Source: Oscillospiraceae bacterium (GTDB lineage Bacteria > Bacillota > Clostridia > Oscillospirales > Oscillospiraceae). From it: a stretch of 64,000 nucleotides of DNA. Position numbers and translations under genes: made by a program. Below, piece after piece: positions 34,942 to 43,994 of this stretch (positions are counted from its first letter, which is position 1; the number at the start of each line of letters is the position of its first letter). A model generated the notes under the pieces. That model was not told the origin of the DNA, ran no database searches, and saw nothing but the letters and a program-made list of their open reading frames with translations. Location of the stretch: the NCBI GenBank assembly GCA_017395085.1, contig JAFPWF010000003.1, positions 62,001-126,000 on the forward strand. Direction: 5' to 3'.

Positions 34942-35172
34942 ATGAAATACAACATCCAGACCATGATGAAGCTGCGCAGCGCGTGGCATACTTTTCGCGA
35001 CAATCACCCGAACCTGCCGCCTTTTCTGAAGGACGTGCTGAAGAAGGGGATCAAAGAAGACGTTCAGTTTGAGATTATCGCACATTATCCGGACGGATCG
35101 GAACTGAAGTCCGGCATCCGTGTCCGGCAGAGCGATGTGGAACTCTTCGAGGCCCTGCAGAGCATGCTGTAA
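34942..35172 (+). CDS. Small protein of unknown function (76 aa)
   Basis: The gene follows the nitrilase gene by 10 bp and has a strong AGGAGG. Two adjacent ATG codons occur; I choose 34942 because of its better spacing. The product is charged and soluble, with an N-terminal helix-like part and a V-Q-F-E-I-I-A strand followed by a short acidic tail. I recognise no family. Position suggests co-expression with the superoxide reductase and nitrilase. Confidence 0.72.
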   Translation: MKYNIQTMMKLRSAWHTFRDNHPNLPPFLKDVLKKGIKEDVQFEIIAHYPDGSELKSGIRVRQSDVELFEALQSML

Positions 35173-35186
35173 ATCCATTCTCCATC

Positions 35187-35226
35187 AAAAAGCTGCCGGA
35201 ACTCTGCAGAGTTCCGGCAGCTTTTT
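35187..35226. terminator. Bidirectional terminator
   Basis: A perfect 40-nt palindrome (AAAAAGCTGCCGGAACTC and its reverse complement) gives an A/T-flanked hairpin usable on both strands between convergent operons. Confidence 0.93.
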
Positions 35227-35241
35227 CCTGTTCTCTTTTGA

Positions 35242-36399
35242 TCAGGCGCTGAATGTCTTCAGGAAGGCCTCAATCTCATCCTGCCGCGCGGACGCGCTGC
35301 CCTGGATCATTTCCGGCCTGCCGCCGCCGCGGCCGCCGATGCCGGTGTTAATGTCCCTGGACGCTCTGCGCAGGTCGACAGTCCGGCTGCCGATGATGTA
35401 GCGCAGGCTTCCTTCTGCGCCGGGGAAGAACACCGCCGCAATGCCTTTGCATTTTTCCATCAGGAGATTGACCAGTTCCCGTACGGCAATCTCGTCAGGG
35501 ATCGTCTCAAACAGGCAGATGTTCCCGTCGGTATCCGGCTGCTGTGCCGCCCGGAATTTCACCAGTTCCATGGCAAGCGCCGCATTCTTTTCCTTCAGCC
35601 CGTCCCGTTCCTGCAGCAGGCGCTGAACCGCAGGAACCACCTCGTCGCGCTTTGCGCTGAGCAGAGCCGAAATCTCGGTCACGCTCTGCTGGCGCTTCCG
35701 GACTTCCTCCAGTGCCTGCATTCCGCAGATGACCTGCAGCCGCACGCCGCCGCGGTGCCGCTCGGCCTCGAGAATTTTAATCAGCCCGACTTCTCCGGTA
35801 CAATTGACGTGCGGTGCACAGCAGGCGCAGCGGTCCACACCGGGGATCTCCACAATGCGCACATCCCCCTGAAGTTCTTTCTTGCTGCGGTATTCCAGGA
35901 CTTTCAGTTCTTCGTCCGAAGGGTAGAAGGTCCTGACCGGAAGATTTGCCCGCACCGCCTCGTTGGCTTCGGTTTCCAGGCACAGCAGGTCCTCCCGGGT
36001 CAGTTCCCGGTCAAAATCGATGACCATGCTGCTCTCGCCCATGTGGAAGCCGACGTTCTCACACTCGTACAGGCGGTGCGCCGTGCCGGAGAGGATGTGT
36101 TCGCCGGAATGGTTCTGCATCCGGCGCAGCCGCTGTTCCCGGTCAAGCTGTCCGGTCACCTCGGCGCCGGGTTCAAGCGGGCCGTCGCAGTAGTGGAAAA
36201 CCGTCCCGTCCTTTTCGTGCACGTCGGTTACCGAAACCGTCCCAAGGACACCGGTATCCGCCGGCTGTCCGCCGCCCTCCGGGAAGAAGGCTGTTTCATC
36301 CAGAACCACTTCCCAGCGGTTTTTGTTCTCCGTGCAGCTCAGCACGGTTGCCGTAAACTCAAACTGGTGGCTGTCGATATAATAGAGTCGTGTTGTCAT
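35242..36399 (-). CDS. Alanyl-tRNA editing protein (AlaX-like, with DHHA1 domain)
   Basis: The 385-residue protein lacks the aminoacylation core of alanyl-tRNA synthetase but keeps its editing half. F-F-P-E-G-G-G-Q-P is at 38-46, the zinc ligands H97 and H101 lie in N-H-S-G-E-H, and a C-x-x-x-H pair lies in C-A-C-C-A-P-H near 200. A coiled coil and a DHHA1 domain (G-G-R-G-G-G-R-P near the end) follow. It should remove serine, and perhaps glycine, from mischarged tRNA-Ala. It overlaps the nucleosidase gene by 4 bp and is last in the serine operon, which fits an editor tied to serine supply. Confidence 0.9.
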   Translation of the reverse strand: MTTRLYYIDSHQFEFTATVLSCTENKNRWEVVLDETAFFPEGGGQPADTGVLGTVSVTDVHEKDGTVFHYCDGPLEPGAEVTGQLDREQRLRRMQNHSGEHILSGTAHRLYECENVGFHMGESSMVIDFDRELTREDLLCLETEANEAVRANLPVRTFYPSDEELKVLEYRSKKELQGDVRIVEIPGVDRCACCAPHVNCTGEVGLIKILEAERHRGGVRLQVICGMQALEEVRKRQQSVTEISALLSAKRDEVVPAVQRLLQERDGLKEKNAALAMELVKFRAAQQPDTDGNICLFETIPDEIAVRELVNLLMEKCKGIAAVFFPGAEGSLRYIIGSRTVDLRRASRDINTGIGGRGGGRPEMIQGSASARQDEIEAFLKTFSA

Positions 36400-37085
36400 G
36401 TCAGCTCCCGAATAATCTGATCTGTTACCGAAAAGCACAGGGCCGCGCAGCTCTGCAGTGCTTCGTAGTATTCCTCTCCGCCGCCGGTCAGGCCGTCGGA
36501 AACGGCCTTGATCATCAGGCACGGGACTTCACAGCGCCGGCAGGTCAGCAGGACCGCCGCGCTTTCCATCTCGCAGATATCCGCTTCGTAAAGCCGGTGC
36601 AGCCTTTCCTTGTCCGCCTGGTTTCCGACAAATTTGTCAGCCGAGGCACAGGTGACCGGCCTGAGTTCCGGGCAGATGGCCAGTGCTTTTTCGACAAGCA
36701 TCTTATCCGCCGGCAGATAGGCATCCTCATAGCCGGGGTACTGCGCCGGCGCGACCGGGTCGATGCCGGAGAGGTCAAAGTCGTAGTGTACCACACGGGA
36801 GACCACGCAGAGTTTCGCTTCGGCCATTTCTTCGGTCAGTCCGCCCACTACGCCGAAATTCACAATCATTTCGACCCCGTACCGATCAATGAGCAGCTGC
36901 GCTGCGGCCGCAGCCGCGATTTCGCCGATGCCGCTGTGGATGACATGCAGCGTATAGCTGTCGTTTTCAAACCGGTACACATCAAAGCCGCCGCGCCGCT
37001 CGGTTTTTACCGCCTCGCCGTAACGGGCAAAAACGCTGTCCATTTCCACCGCGACAAGCAGGCCGATCCGCTTTTTTCTGTTCAT
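36396..37085 (-). CDS. MTA/SAH nucleosidase-like purine phosphorylase family protein
   Basis: The 229-residue protein reads as a 5'-methylthioadenosine/S-adenosylhomocysteine nucleosidase. The first catalytic Glu lies in A-V-E-M-D (residue 14), C-E-M-E-S-A-A supplies the ribose-binding Met-Glu pair and A-V-S-D the catalytic Asp, so all active residues appear present. It would split adenine from MTA or SAH. It overlaps both neighbours by 4 bp within the serine operon. Family membership is clear; substrate could be MTA, SAH, 5'-deoxyadenosine or another purine nucleoside. Confidence 0.82.
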   Translation of the reverse strand: MNRKKRIGLLVAVEMDSVFARYGEAVKTERRGGFDVYRFENDSYTLHVIHSGIGEIAAAAAAQLLIDRYGVEMIVNFGVVGGLTEEMAEAKLCVVSRVVHYDFDLSGIDPVAPAQYPGYEDAYLPADKMLVEKALAICPELRPVTCASADKFVGNQADKERLHRLYEADICEMESAAVLLTCRRCEVPCLMIKAVSDGLTGGGEEYYEALQSCAALCFSVTDQIIRELT

Positions 37086-38245
37086 ATGACTCTCACCCGG
37101 ACCACTTCGTCCATCTCCCGGATGCCGTTGACGGTCTCCTCGTAGATCGCGCTGCCGAGGTCCACGATGGTAACCGCATATTTCCCGCGGTTTTTGTTGA
37201 TCATGTGCTCGACGTTGATGTTCTTTTCGCTGATAAAGTCCAGAATTCTCGTAATCATGCGCGGAACATTGCGGTGGATGACGCAGAGCCGGCAGACGCC
37301 CGCACGGTTCAGGTAGATGTCCGGCAGGTTTACGGAATTGCGGATGTTTCCGTTCAGCAGATAGTCGTACATCTCATTGGCTGCCATCTCGGCGCAGCGG
37401 TCCTCGCTCTCGGGGGTGCAGGCGCCCAGGTGCGGCATGGCGATCACGTTGGGTGCCTTCAGGATCGTTTCATTGGGGAAGTCCGTCACATACTTTGCGA
37501 CCTTTCCGCTGCGCAGGGCTTCGGTCATGTCCTCGTCATTTACGACTTCGGCGCGGGATTCATTGATGATGCGCACGCCGTCCTTCATTCTGGCAAAGGC
37601 CTCGGCATTCAGCATGCCGTGGGTGTTGTCCGTAAACGGAACGTTAACGCTGATGTAATCGCAGTTTTCATACAGCTCTTCCAGATTCTCCGTGTGGATC
37701 ACCTTGCGGGAAAGCCGCCAGGCCGCGTCAACGGAGAGGAAGGGGTCATAGCCCAGCACCCTCATGTTCAGGTCCACACCGACATTCGCAACCAGTGCGC
37801 CGACCGCGCCGAGCCCGATAACGCCGAGCGTTTTGCCCAGCAGTTCCGGACCTGCGAAGTCCGCCTTTTTTTCTTCCACCAGTTCCGGGATTTTCTCGCC
37901 TTCCCCGGAAATGGACTGGACCCATGCAATGCTGCCGAGGATGTCACGGGATGCCATCACAAGAGCGCAGATCTCCTGTTCCTTGACCGCCTGCGCGTTG
38001 GCGCCGGGCGCGTTAAACACCACGATTCCCTCTTCGGTACAGCGGTCGACCGGAATGTTGTTGTATCCGGCCCCTGCGCGCGCAATGGCAAGGAGGCTCT
38101 CCGGGAAGTCCATGTCGTGCAGGTCGGCGCTGCGCAGCAGGAGACCGCTCGGATGCCGGATGTCCTCGCCAACCTCGCAGCCGACTTTTTCCAGCGCATC
38201 GATTCCCGTTGCGGATATTTTGTTCATGGTCTGTATCTTAAACAT
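37082..38245 (-). CDS. serA: D-3-phosphoglycerate dehydrogenase with ACT domain
   Basis: The 387-residue enzyme (start 38245, after AAGGAG) has the NAD-binding loop G-L-G-A-V-G-A near residue 150, the catalytic Arg in N-E-S-R-A-E and the catalytic His in P-H-L-G-A. A short C-terminal ACT-type domain ends with V-R-V-R-V-I and may bind serine for feedback. It catalyses the first committed step from 3-phosphoglycerate to serine. It overlaps serC upstream by 8 bp and the nucleosidase gene downstream by 4 bp. Confidence 0.93.
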   Translation of the reverse strand: MFKIQTMNKISATGIDALEKVGCEVGEDIRHPSGLLLRSADLHDMDFPESLLAIARAGAGYNNIPVDRCTEEGIVVFNAPGANAQAVKEQEICALVMASRDILGSIAWVQSISGEGEKIPELVEEKKADFAGPELLGKTLGVIGLGAVGALVANVGVDLNMRVLGYDPFLSVDAAWRLSRKVIHTENLEELYENCDYISVNVPFTDNTHGMLNAEAFARMKDGVRIINESRAEVVNDEDMTEALRSGKVAKYVTDFPNETILKAPNVIAMPHLGACTPESEDRCAEMAANEMYDYLLNGNIRNSVNLPDIYLNRAGVCRLCVIHRNVPRMITRILDFISEKNINVEHMINKNRGKYAVTIVDLGSAIYEETVNGIREMDEVVRVRVI

Positions 38246-39320
38246 GCTTCCGCTCAAACTCCTTCATGGTTCTCACAAGTTCCCCTGCGCCTTCCAGCGG
38301 CATGGCGTTATACAGCGACGCCCGCATGCCGCCCGCAATTTTATGTCCCTTCAGATTCACAAGCCCTCTCCGGGCTGCAAAGGCGATGAATTCCGCATCG
38401 AGCCCGTCGTCTCCCGTCCGGAAGGTAACGTTCATGTCGCTGCGGGAGCCGGGTTCCGCATGGGCGCGGAACAGCCTGCTCCCGTCCAGAAAATCGTATA
38501 CCAGCTTTGCCCTCTCGCGCTTTCCCTGCTCCATACCTTCCACGCCGCCCTGTTCCTGCAGCCAGTCCAGCACCAGCGACAGCATGTAAATACACCAGCA
38601 CGGCGGGGTGTTCAGCAGCGAGTCGTGCTCGATCATGGTTTTGTAACTCATGATCTGCGGCGTGTACGGGAGTTCCCGGCCGGTAAGACTTCTGTCAGCT
38701 ATGACCACCGTGAGGCCGGCCGGCGCCATGTTCTTCTGCGCGCCTGCAAAGATCAGCCCGTAGCGGGCAACATCCACCGGGCGCGACAGAATATCCGATG
38801 ACATGTCGCACACCAGCGGCGCGGCGGTTTGAGGCACATACTGCCACTCCGTGCCGTAGATGGTATTGTTGGAGCAGTAGTAGAAATACTTTGCATCCGG
38901 ATTCAGGCACAGTTCCTCCTGTGCGGGGATGCGGCTGTGCCCGCAGGCTTCGGTATTGCAGGCAAGACGGACCGTGCCGTATTTTTCGGCTTCTTTCGCG
39001 GCCTTGCCGGAGAAGTTCCCGGTCACGGCGTAGTCCGCGGTTTTGCCTTCCATCAGGTTCATGGGAACTGCGGCAAACTGCAGCGTGGCTCCGCCCTGAA
39101 GAAAGAGAATTTCGTGGCTGTCCGGAATCCGCAGCATACTGCGGAATTTTTCCTTGGTTTCCGTGAAAATTTCGGAAAACGCCGGGCTGCGGTGGCTCAT
39201 TTCCATGACCGACATGCCGGTTCCCCGGTAATTCATCATTTCAGCCCGGGCACGCTGCAGTACCGGTTCCGGCAGGACGGACGGCCCTGCAGAAAAATTG
39301 TAAACTCTTCCTTCTGTCAT
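38238..39320 (-). CDS. serC: Phosphoserine aminotransferase
   Basis: The 360-residue enzyme matches SerC in length and motifs: Y-N-F-S-A-G-P-S-V-L-P at the start, L-F-L-Q-G-G-A-T near 72 and the PLP lysine in A-G-A-Q-K-N. It makes phosphoserine from 3-phosphohydroxypyruvate and glutamate. It is first in the four-gene operon, directly behind a strong promoter. A phosphoserine phosphatase is not in the operon, so that step must be encoded elsewhere. Confidence 0.96.
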   Translation of the reverse strand: MTEGRVYNFSAGPSVLPEPVLQRARAEMMNYRGTGMSVMEMSHRSPAFSEIFTETKEKFRSMLRIPDSHEILFLQGGATLQFAAVPMNLMEGKTADYAVTGNFSGKAAKEAEKYGTVRLACNTEACGHSRIPAQEELCLNPDAKYFYYCSNNTIYGTEWQYVPQTAAPLVCDMSSDILSRPVDVARYGLIFAGAQKNMAPAGLTVVIADRSLTGRELPYTPQIMSYKTMIEHDSLLNTPPCWCIYMLSLVLDWLQEQGGVEGMEQGKRERAKLVYDFLDGSRLFRAHAEPGSRSDMNVTFRTGDDGLDAEFIAFAARRGLVNLKGHKIAGGMRASLYNAMPLEGAGELVRTMKEFERKHV

Positions 39321-39364
39321 AGTATCCTCACGATTTCAAATCCTCATGACATCGATTCCGAATG

Positions 39365-39393
39365 ATTATATATGAAGCGCTGTCTGCTGTCAA
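39365..39393 (-). promoter_or_regulatory. Promoter of the serC operon
   Basis: Minus strand perfect TTGACA (39393-39388), 17 bp, perfect TATAAT (39370-39365): the closest match to consensus in the window. Confidence 0.9.
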
Positions 39394-39444
39394 ATGATTT
39401 CCTTGCCGCGCGCCGCCGGCAAGCCAAAACGCAGGGCAAAAAGC

Positions 39445-39473
39445 TTGACGGACGCGGTGCGGAATAGTAGAAT
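39445..39473 (+). promoter_or_regulatory. Promoter of the AI-2E family permease gene
   Basis: TTGACG (39445-39450), 17 bp, TAGAAT (39468-39473), 52 bp before the start codon. Confidence 0.75.
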
Positions 39474-39525
39474 ATAGTTTACTGACGCGCAGAAGCTGCG
39501 TTCCCGTACTGGAAAGGAGCCTGCC

Positions 39526-40905
39526 ATGAGAAGGCGCTTTAAATGGGACAAAACATACATGAACTGGGGCCTTACCGCATTTTTTGTCATCGCGGCATCG
39601 CTTCTGTTTTACTTTGCCGTCGCGCACATCGCCGTTCTGGGCAATGCTCTCAGCCGGCTTGCCGGCATTCTTTCTCCCTTCATCTGGGGCTTTGTAATCT
39701 CTTATCTCCTCTCCCCGATGATGAACGCCATGGAGAACAGGCTGTTCCTGCCGCTGGGAAAGCGGCTTTACCGGAAAAGCAAAAAGAACGGTGCCAAAAA
39801 GTTTGCCCGCGTTCTGTCGGTCTTGTTTTCTGAAATCATTCTTCTGCTGATCCTGGCCGCTCTGGTCTATCTGATCATCCCGCAGGTGCTCAGCAGCGTT
39901 CAGACGCTGGTGCAGAACAGCGGTGTCTATGCGGAAAACGTATCCGGCTGGCTGAACGGGCTGCTGGAGGATTATCCAGATCTCAACGAATATGTGGCCG
40001 GTGTGTTCGGCAACTTCAACACCAATGTCGGCAACTGGCTGGAGACGAAAGTCCTGCCGCAGCTGGGCAGCCTGATTACCTCGGTCACTTCGGGTGTTTA
40101 CGGGGTTGCCAGGAGCATCTACAGCCTGATCATCGGCATCATTGTTTCGATCTATCTGCTGAGCGACAAGGAAGGCTACCTGGCCGCGGTCAAGCGTCTT
40201 TCCTATACCGTGTTCAGCGTTGAGACGGCTGACCGGCTCCGCAACGGCATGCTGTTCGTGGACAAGACCTTCATGGGCTTCCTGAACGGCAAACTACTGG
40301 ATTCCCTGATCATCGGCATTATCTGCTACATCGTCTGTTCCATTCTGCAGATGCCGTACACCCTGCTGGTCAGCGTCATCATCGGCGTCACGAACATCAT
40401 TCCCTTCTTCGGGCCGCTCATCGGCGCGGTGCCCAGCGCACTGATCATCCTGATGGTCAACCCGACCAAATGCCTGATCTTCATTGTATTCATCATCATT
40501 CTGCAGCAGGTCGACGGCAACCTGATCGGACCGAGGATTCTCGGCAACTCCACCGGCATCACCGGCTTCTGGGTCATGTTTTCCATTATTCTCGGCAGCG
40601 GGCTGTTCGGTTTCTGGGGCATGCTGCTCGGGGTGCCTGTTTTTGTGGTCATCTATACCCTGATCACCAAACTTATTGTGAAAAAGCTGAAAAAAAGCGA
40701 CCTCCCGTGGGAGATCGCCGATTATGAAGAGCTCGATTATATTGACCCTGCCACCCTGCAGGTGGTGAAGAAGGCGAGCGTCCGCCGGGAAGAACTTGCC
40801 CGGGAAAAGCTCAGCAGAAAAGTGCCGTTTGAGCAGTTCCCGCCCGATCCGTCGGATGCAGAAGCGGGAACGGGGGCTCATGAAGCGCCGCAGGGAAAGA
40901 AATAA
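39526..40905 (+). CDS. AI-2E (PerM) family membrane transporter
   Basis: The 459-residue protein has about eight membrane helices and the family's conserved core: L-S-P-F-I-W-G-F near residue 46, and I-G-V-T-N-I-I-P-F-F-G-P with Q-Q-V-D-G-N-L-I-G-P further on. Family members export AI-2 or exchange sodium or other cations, and most are uncharacterised. The soluble charged tail of about 65 residues is longer than usual. AAAGGAG precedes the ATG. The stop is only 4 bp from the convergent cysteine desulfurase stop, with no terminator between. Confidence 0.88.
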   Translation: MRRRFKWDKTYMNWGLTAFFVIAASLLFYFAVAHIAVLGNALSRLAGILSPFIWGFVISYLLSPMMNAMENRLFLPLGKRLYRKSKKNGAKKFARVLSVLFSEIILLLILAALVYLIIPQVLSSVQTLVQNSGVYAENVSGWLNGLLEDYPDLNEYVAGVFGNFNTNVGNWLETKVLPQLGSLITSVTSGVYGVARSIYSLIIGIIVSIYLLSDKEGYLAAVKRLSYTVFSVETADRLRNGMLFVDKTFMGFLNGKLLDSLIIGIICYIVCSILQMPYTLLVSVIIGVTNIIPFFGPLIGAVPSALIILMVNPTKCLIFIVFIIILQQVDGNLIGPRILGNSTGITGFWVMFSIILGSGLFGFWGMLLGVPVFVVIYTLITKLIVKKLKKSDLPWEIADYEELDYIDPATLQVVKKASVRREELAREKLSRKVPFEQFPPDPSDAEAGTGAHEAPQGKK

Positions 40906-40908
40906 GCT

Positions 40909-42036
40909 TCAGCGGTGGGCCAGCGTCGCGCGGGCTTCCCTCAGCCCCAGGCAGAGGGCGTCCAGGTCTGCCTGCGCGGTAAAGCGGCTCAGGCCGATGC
41001 GCAGGGCCCCGTCAATGGTTTTCGCATCCAGACCCATGGCTTCCAACACATGGCTCCGCCCGCCTTTTTTGCAGGCGGAGCTTTTTGATACGAACACTTC
41101 GCGCGCTTCAAGGAAGTTCATCAGCACCTCGCTCCGCCAGCCCGGCAGGGAAACCGAGAGAATGTGAGGCGCTCCGCCGCCGATTACGGTCAGCTCCGGG
41201 ATGTCCGCCTGCAGCCGCCGGACGAGTTCCTCCCGCTGCAGCCGCATCTTTTCCGCATTTTCCCTGAGGTGCGGGTAAGCCGCATCGCAGGCCGCGGCAA
41301 AGGCGGCAATCTGCGCGGTGGCTTCGGTGCCGGCACGCCGCCCTTCCTCCTGACCGCCGCCGACAATCATCGGCTTCATGCGCAGTCCCTTACGTACATA
41401 CAGGGCTCCGACGCCTTTCGGCGCATGGACCTTATGCCCGCTGACGCTGATCAGGTCCGCACCGAGGGACGCCGGCGTAAAGGGGATTTTTAAAAAGGCC
41501 TGCACCGCATCGGTGTGCAGCAGCGCCTGCGACCCGGTTCTCTTCAGCAGCGATGCCACCCCGGGGATGTCGCTGACGGCGCCGGTTTCATTGTTTACCA
41601 GCATCAGCGAGATAAGAACGGTATCCTCGCGCAGGGCGGCGGCGACATCGGAAACGGGCACTGCCCCGGACCGGTCGGGCTTCAGGCGGGTGATCTCATA
41701 CCCCTGCGCCTCCAGCAGGTCCAGCGCGCGGCGGATTGCATCGTGTTCCGCCATGGAACTGATGATATGTTTTCCCTTACGGCGCATCGCATCGGCCCCG
41801 GATAGGAGCGCCCAGTTGTCGCTCTCCGAACCGCAGGAGGTAAAGATCAGTTCCTCCGGCCGGCAGCCCAGCGCTTTCGCGACCGACGCGCGCGAGCGGT
41901 CCAGCAGCTTTTTTGCTTCCCTGCCCGCCGTGTGGGTGGAACTCGGATTCCCGAAGGTGACCGTCATGGCTTCCAGCGCCGCCTGCGCCGCTTCCGGGCA
42001 GACCTGGGTGGTAGCGGAATTGTCCAGATAATGCAT
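40909..42036 (-). CDS. Cysteine desulfurase (NifS/IscS family)
   Basis: I start at 42036, with CGGAGA before the ATG; an ATG at 42057 lacks a ribosome binding site. The 375-residue PLP enzyme opens with Y-L-D-N-S-A-T-T, has H-T-D-A-V-Q and the lysine in S-G-H-K-V-H-A-P-K-G, and the catalytic-loop Cys in S-S-A-C. It takes sulfur from cysteine for Fe-S clusters or thiolated tRNA. It is divergent by 34 bp from mtaB, an Fe-S tRNA methylthiotransferase, which fits a sulfur-supply role. Confidence 0.92.
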   Translation of the reverse strand: MHYLDNSATTQVCPEAAQAALEAMTVTFGNPSSTHTAGREAKKLLDRSRASVAKALGCRPEELIFTSCGSESDNWALLSGADAMRRKGKHIISSMAEHDAIRRALDLLEAQGYEITRLKPDRSGAVPVSDVAAALREDTVLISLMLVNNETGAVSDIPGVASLLKRTGSQALLHTDAVQAFLKIPFTPASLGADLISVSGHKVHAPKGVGALYVRKGLRMKPMIVGGGQEEGRRAGTEATAQIAAFAAACDAAYPHLRENAEKMRLQREELVRRLQADIPELTVIGGGAPHILSVSLPGWRSEVLMNFLEAREVFVSKSSACKKGGRSHVLEAMGLDAKTIDGALRIGLSRFTAQADLDALCLGLREARATLAHR

Positions 42037-42070
42037 TCTGTTCTCCGTATCTGTCATTGAGAGGTTTTGA

Positions 42071-43357
42071 ATGAAGTATATTATATCCACTCTTGGCTGC
42101 AAGGTCAACCAGTTTGAAACCCAGGCCATGGAAGAGCGCCTGCAGCAGGACGGGCATTTTCCCATCGTTCCGGGGGAGCAGGCGGAAGCCGTCATCGTCA
42201 ACACCTGCGCCGTCACTGCCGAAAGCGGGCGCAAATCCCGGCAGATGATTCGCCGCCTGCGCGATGAAAACCCCGGCGCCGTTCTTGCGGTCTGCGGCTG
42301 TTACGCGCAGCTGAGCCCTGAGGAAAACGCCGAAATCGGCGCAGACGTGATTTTCGGTACCGGAGACCGGATGGCCTTTGTGGACGCCGTGGAACGCGCG
42401 GTGGAGTCGGGCGGGTCGGAACAGAAGATTGACCGGCCCTTCTCCCGGAAAGCGCTGGAGCTGCTCCCCGCGGGGGCAGTCGCCGGCAGGACCCGCGCCA
42501 TGCTGAAGGTGCAGGACGGCTGCAGGAACTTCTGTACCTACTGCATTATTCCATACGTTCGCGGCAGCCTGCGCAGCATGCCGATTGAGAACGCCGTGAC
42601 GGAAGCCCGTAGGCTTTCCGCAGAGGGATTCCGGGAACTGGTGCTCACCGGCATCGAAGTTGCGTCTTACGGCATTGACCTGGACGGCTCTCCGACGCTT
42701 GCAGACCTGGTCGAGGCGGTTGCCGCAGCGTCAGGCGGGATGCGCCTGCGCCTCGGCTCCCTGGAACCGACGGTGATCACCGAAGACTTCTGCCGCCGTC
42801 TCGCCGCGACAGGCAAGGTCTGCCGGCATTTCCACCTCTCGCTGCAGTCCGGCTGCGACCGCACACTGAAAGCCATGAACCGCAAGTACGACTCCGCATT
42901 CTTTCTGGCGCGGACGGCGCTCCTTCGGCAGCACTTCCCGGGCTGCGCTCTGACGGGTGATCTCATCACCGGCTTTCCCGGGGAGACGGATGAAGACCAC
43001 GCCGCGACGCTGGACTTTCTTCGCCGCTGCGCTTTTTCCGAACTCCATGTCTTTCCGTACTCCCGCCGCCCCGGCACCCCGGCTGACCGCCTGCCCGGTC
43101 AGCTTACGCATGCAGTAAAAAACCGCCGCGCGCATGAGGCAAAGGCGGTTTCGGAAGAGACCGGGCGCTTATTCCGGGAAGCCTGTATCGGGCAGGTGCT
43201 GCAGGTCCTGTTTGAAAGCGAGGAAGACGGAGGCTGCACCGGCCACAGCGACACCTATCTTCGCGTCTGGGTTCCGGAACCAGGGCTGCGCGGGCAGCTG
43301 CGAAACGTCCGGATTACTACGGCCACGGAAGAAAATCTGCAGGGCGAGCTTCAATAA
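42071..43357 (+). CDS. mtaB: tRNA (t6A37)-C2 methylthiotransferase
   Basis: The 428-residue protein has an N-terminal methylthiotransferase domain with T-L-G-C-K-V-N-Q-F-E (C10), N-T-C (C46) and C-G-C-Y (C77), then the radical-SAM cluster C-x3-C-x2-C at 151, 155 and 158, then a TRAM domain. T-L-G-C-K-V-N points to MtaB rather than MiaB or RimO. It converts t6A37 to ms2t6A37 in tRNAs reading ANN codons. trmO at 50808 acts on the same nucleotide. Confidence 0.93.
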   Translation: MKYIISTLGCKVNQFETQAMEERLQQDGHFPIVPGEQAEAVIVNTCAVTAESGRKSRQMIRRLRDENPGAVLAVCGCYAQLSPEENAEIGADVIFGTGDRMAFVDAVERAVESGGSEQKIDRPFSRKALELLPAGAVAGRTRAMLKVQDGCRNFCTYCIIPYVRGSLRSMPIENAVTEARRLSAEGFRELVLTGIEVASYGIDLDGSPTLADLVEAVAAASGGMRLRLGSLEPTVITEDFCRRLAATGKVCRHFHLSLQSGCDRTLKAMNRKYDSAFFLARTALLRQHFPGCALTGDLITGFPGETDEDHAATLDFLRRCAFSELHVFPYSRRPGTPADRLPGQLTHAVKNRRAHEAKAVSEETGRLFREACIGQVLQVLFESEEDGGCTGHSDTYLRVWVPEPGLRGQLRNVRITTATEENLQGELQ

Positions 43358-43376
43358 GCCCGCCCTGCAGGTTTTT
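43337..43376 (+). terminator. Terminator overlapping the end of mtaB
   Basis: CTGCAGGGCG (43337-43346) pairs with CGCCCTGCAG (43361-43370) and is followed by GTTTTTATT. The left arm lies inside the coding sequence. Confidence 0.82.
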
Positions 43377-43398
43377 ATTGTTTTGCGATATAAAGGAA

Positions 43399-43962
43399 TC
43401 AAGCCTTCTTCAGGTCCTCTCCGCGGAGATATTTGCCCAACGGACGATAGATCGCCGCAAATACTACCAGGCAAATAATGATATTCGGCAGCATGTAGGC
43501 CAGATTGTAAAGCAGAGAATAGAACCACGGGCTGTGCATACTCATACCAAAGAATTCATCCGGCATATACGCCGCCCAGACCGTTGCACCAACCACATAG
43601 TGAACAAGGAAACGGGCAAGGCTGCCGATGATTGTACCAGTAAAGATACCATTCTTTTTATTGTGCATTAAACCACCAAGACCGAGAACCGTGAATGCAA
43701 GCAGATAGTCTCCGATAATAGATTGCCATCCGATGGCAAAGCCGCCGTCAAAGGTGAACTGCAGCACGCCAAAGACAAAACCGGCGAGCAGGCCGGGCCC
43801 CAGGCCCCAACGGACAGCATAAAGCAGAATGGGAATCATGGCGAGTGTAACGCTTCCGCCCCAAGGCATTTCCCAAAGCTTGATCATACTCAGAATCTGG
43901 GCGACAGCAACCATAATGGCCCCCTCAGTGAGTGCGCGGAGTGTGAATTTGGAATTTTTCAT
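43399..43962 (-). CDS. thiT: Thiamine ECF transporter substrate-binding component
   Basis: The 187-residue, six-helix membrane protein matches ThiT: M-A-M-I-P-I-L-L-Y-A-V-R-W-G-type sequence near residue 45, G-W-Q-S-I-I-G-D-Y-L near 78 and H-Y-V-V-G-A-T-V-W-A near 120 are the thiamine-pocket regions. It works with the shared ECF ATPases and EcfT encoded elsewhere. The ATG at 43962 follows AAAGGGAGG. The TPP riboswitch and terminator directly upstream confirm the role and its repression by thiamine. Confidence 0.95.
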   Translation of the reverse strand: MKNSKFTLRALTEGAIMVAVAQILSMIKLWEMPWGGSVTLAMIPILLYAVRWGLGPGLLAGFVFGVLQFTFDGGFAIGWQSIIGDYLLAFTVLGLGGLMHNKKNGIFTGTIIGSLARFLVHYVVGATVWAAYMPDEFFGMSMHSPWFYSLLYNLAYMLPNIIICLVVFAAIYRPLGKYLRGEDLKKA

Positions 43963-43994
43963 GTTTACCTCCCTTTCATTTTCCGTGGAAAGTG

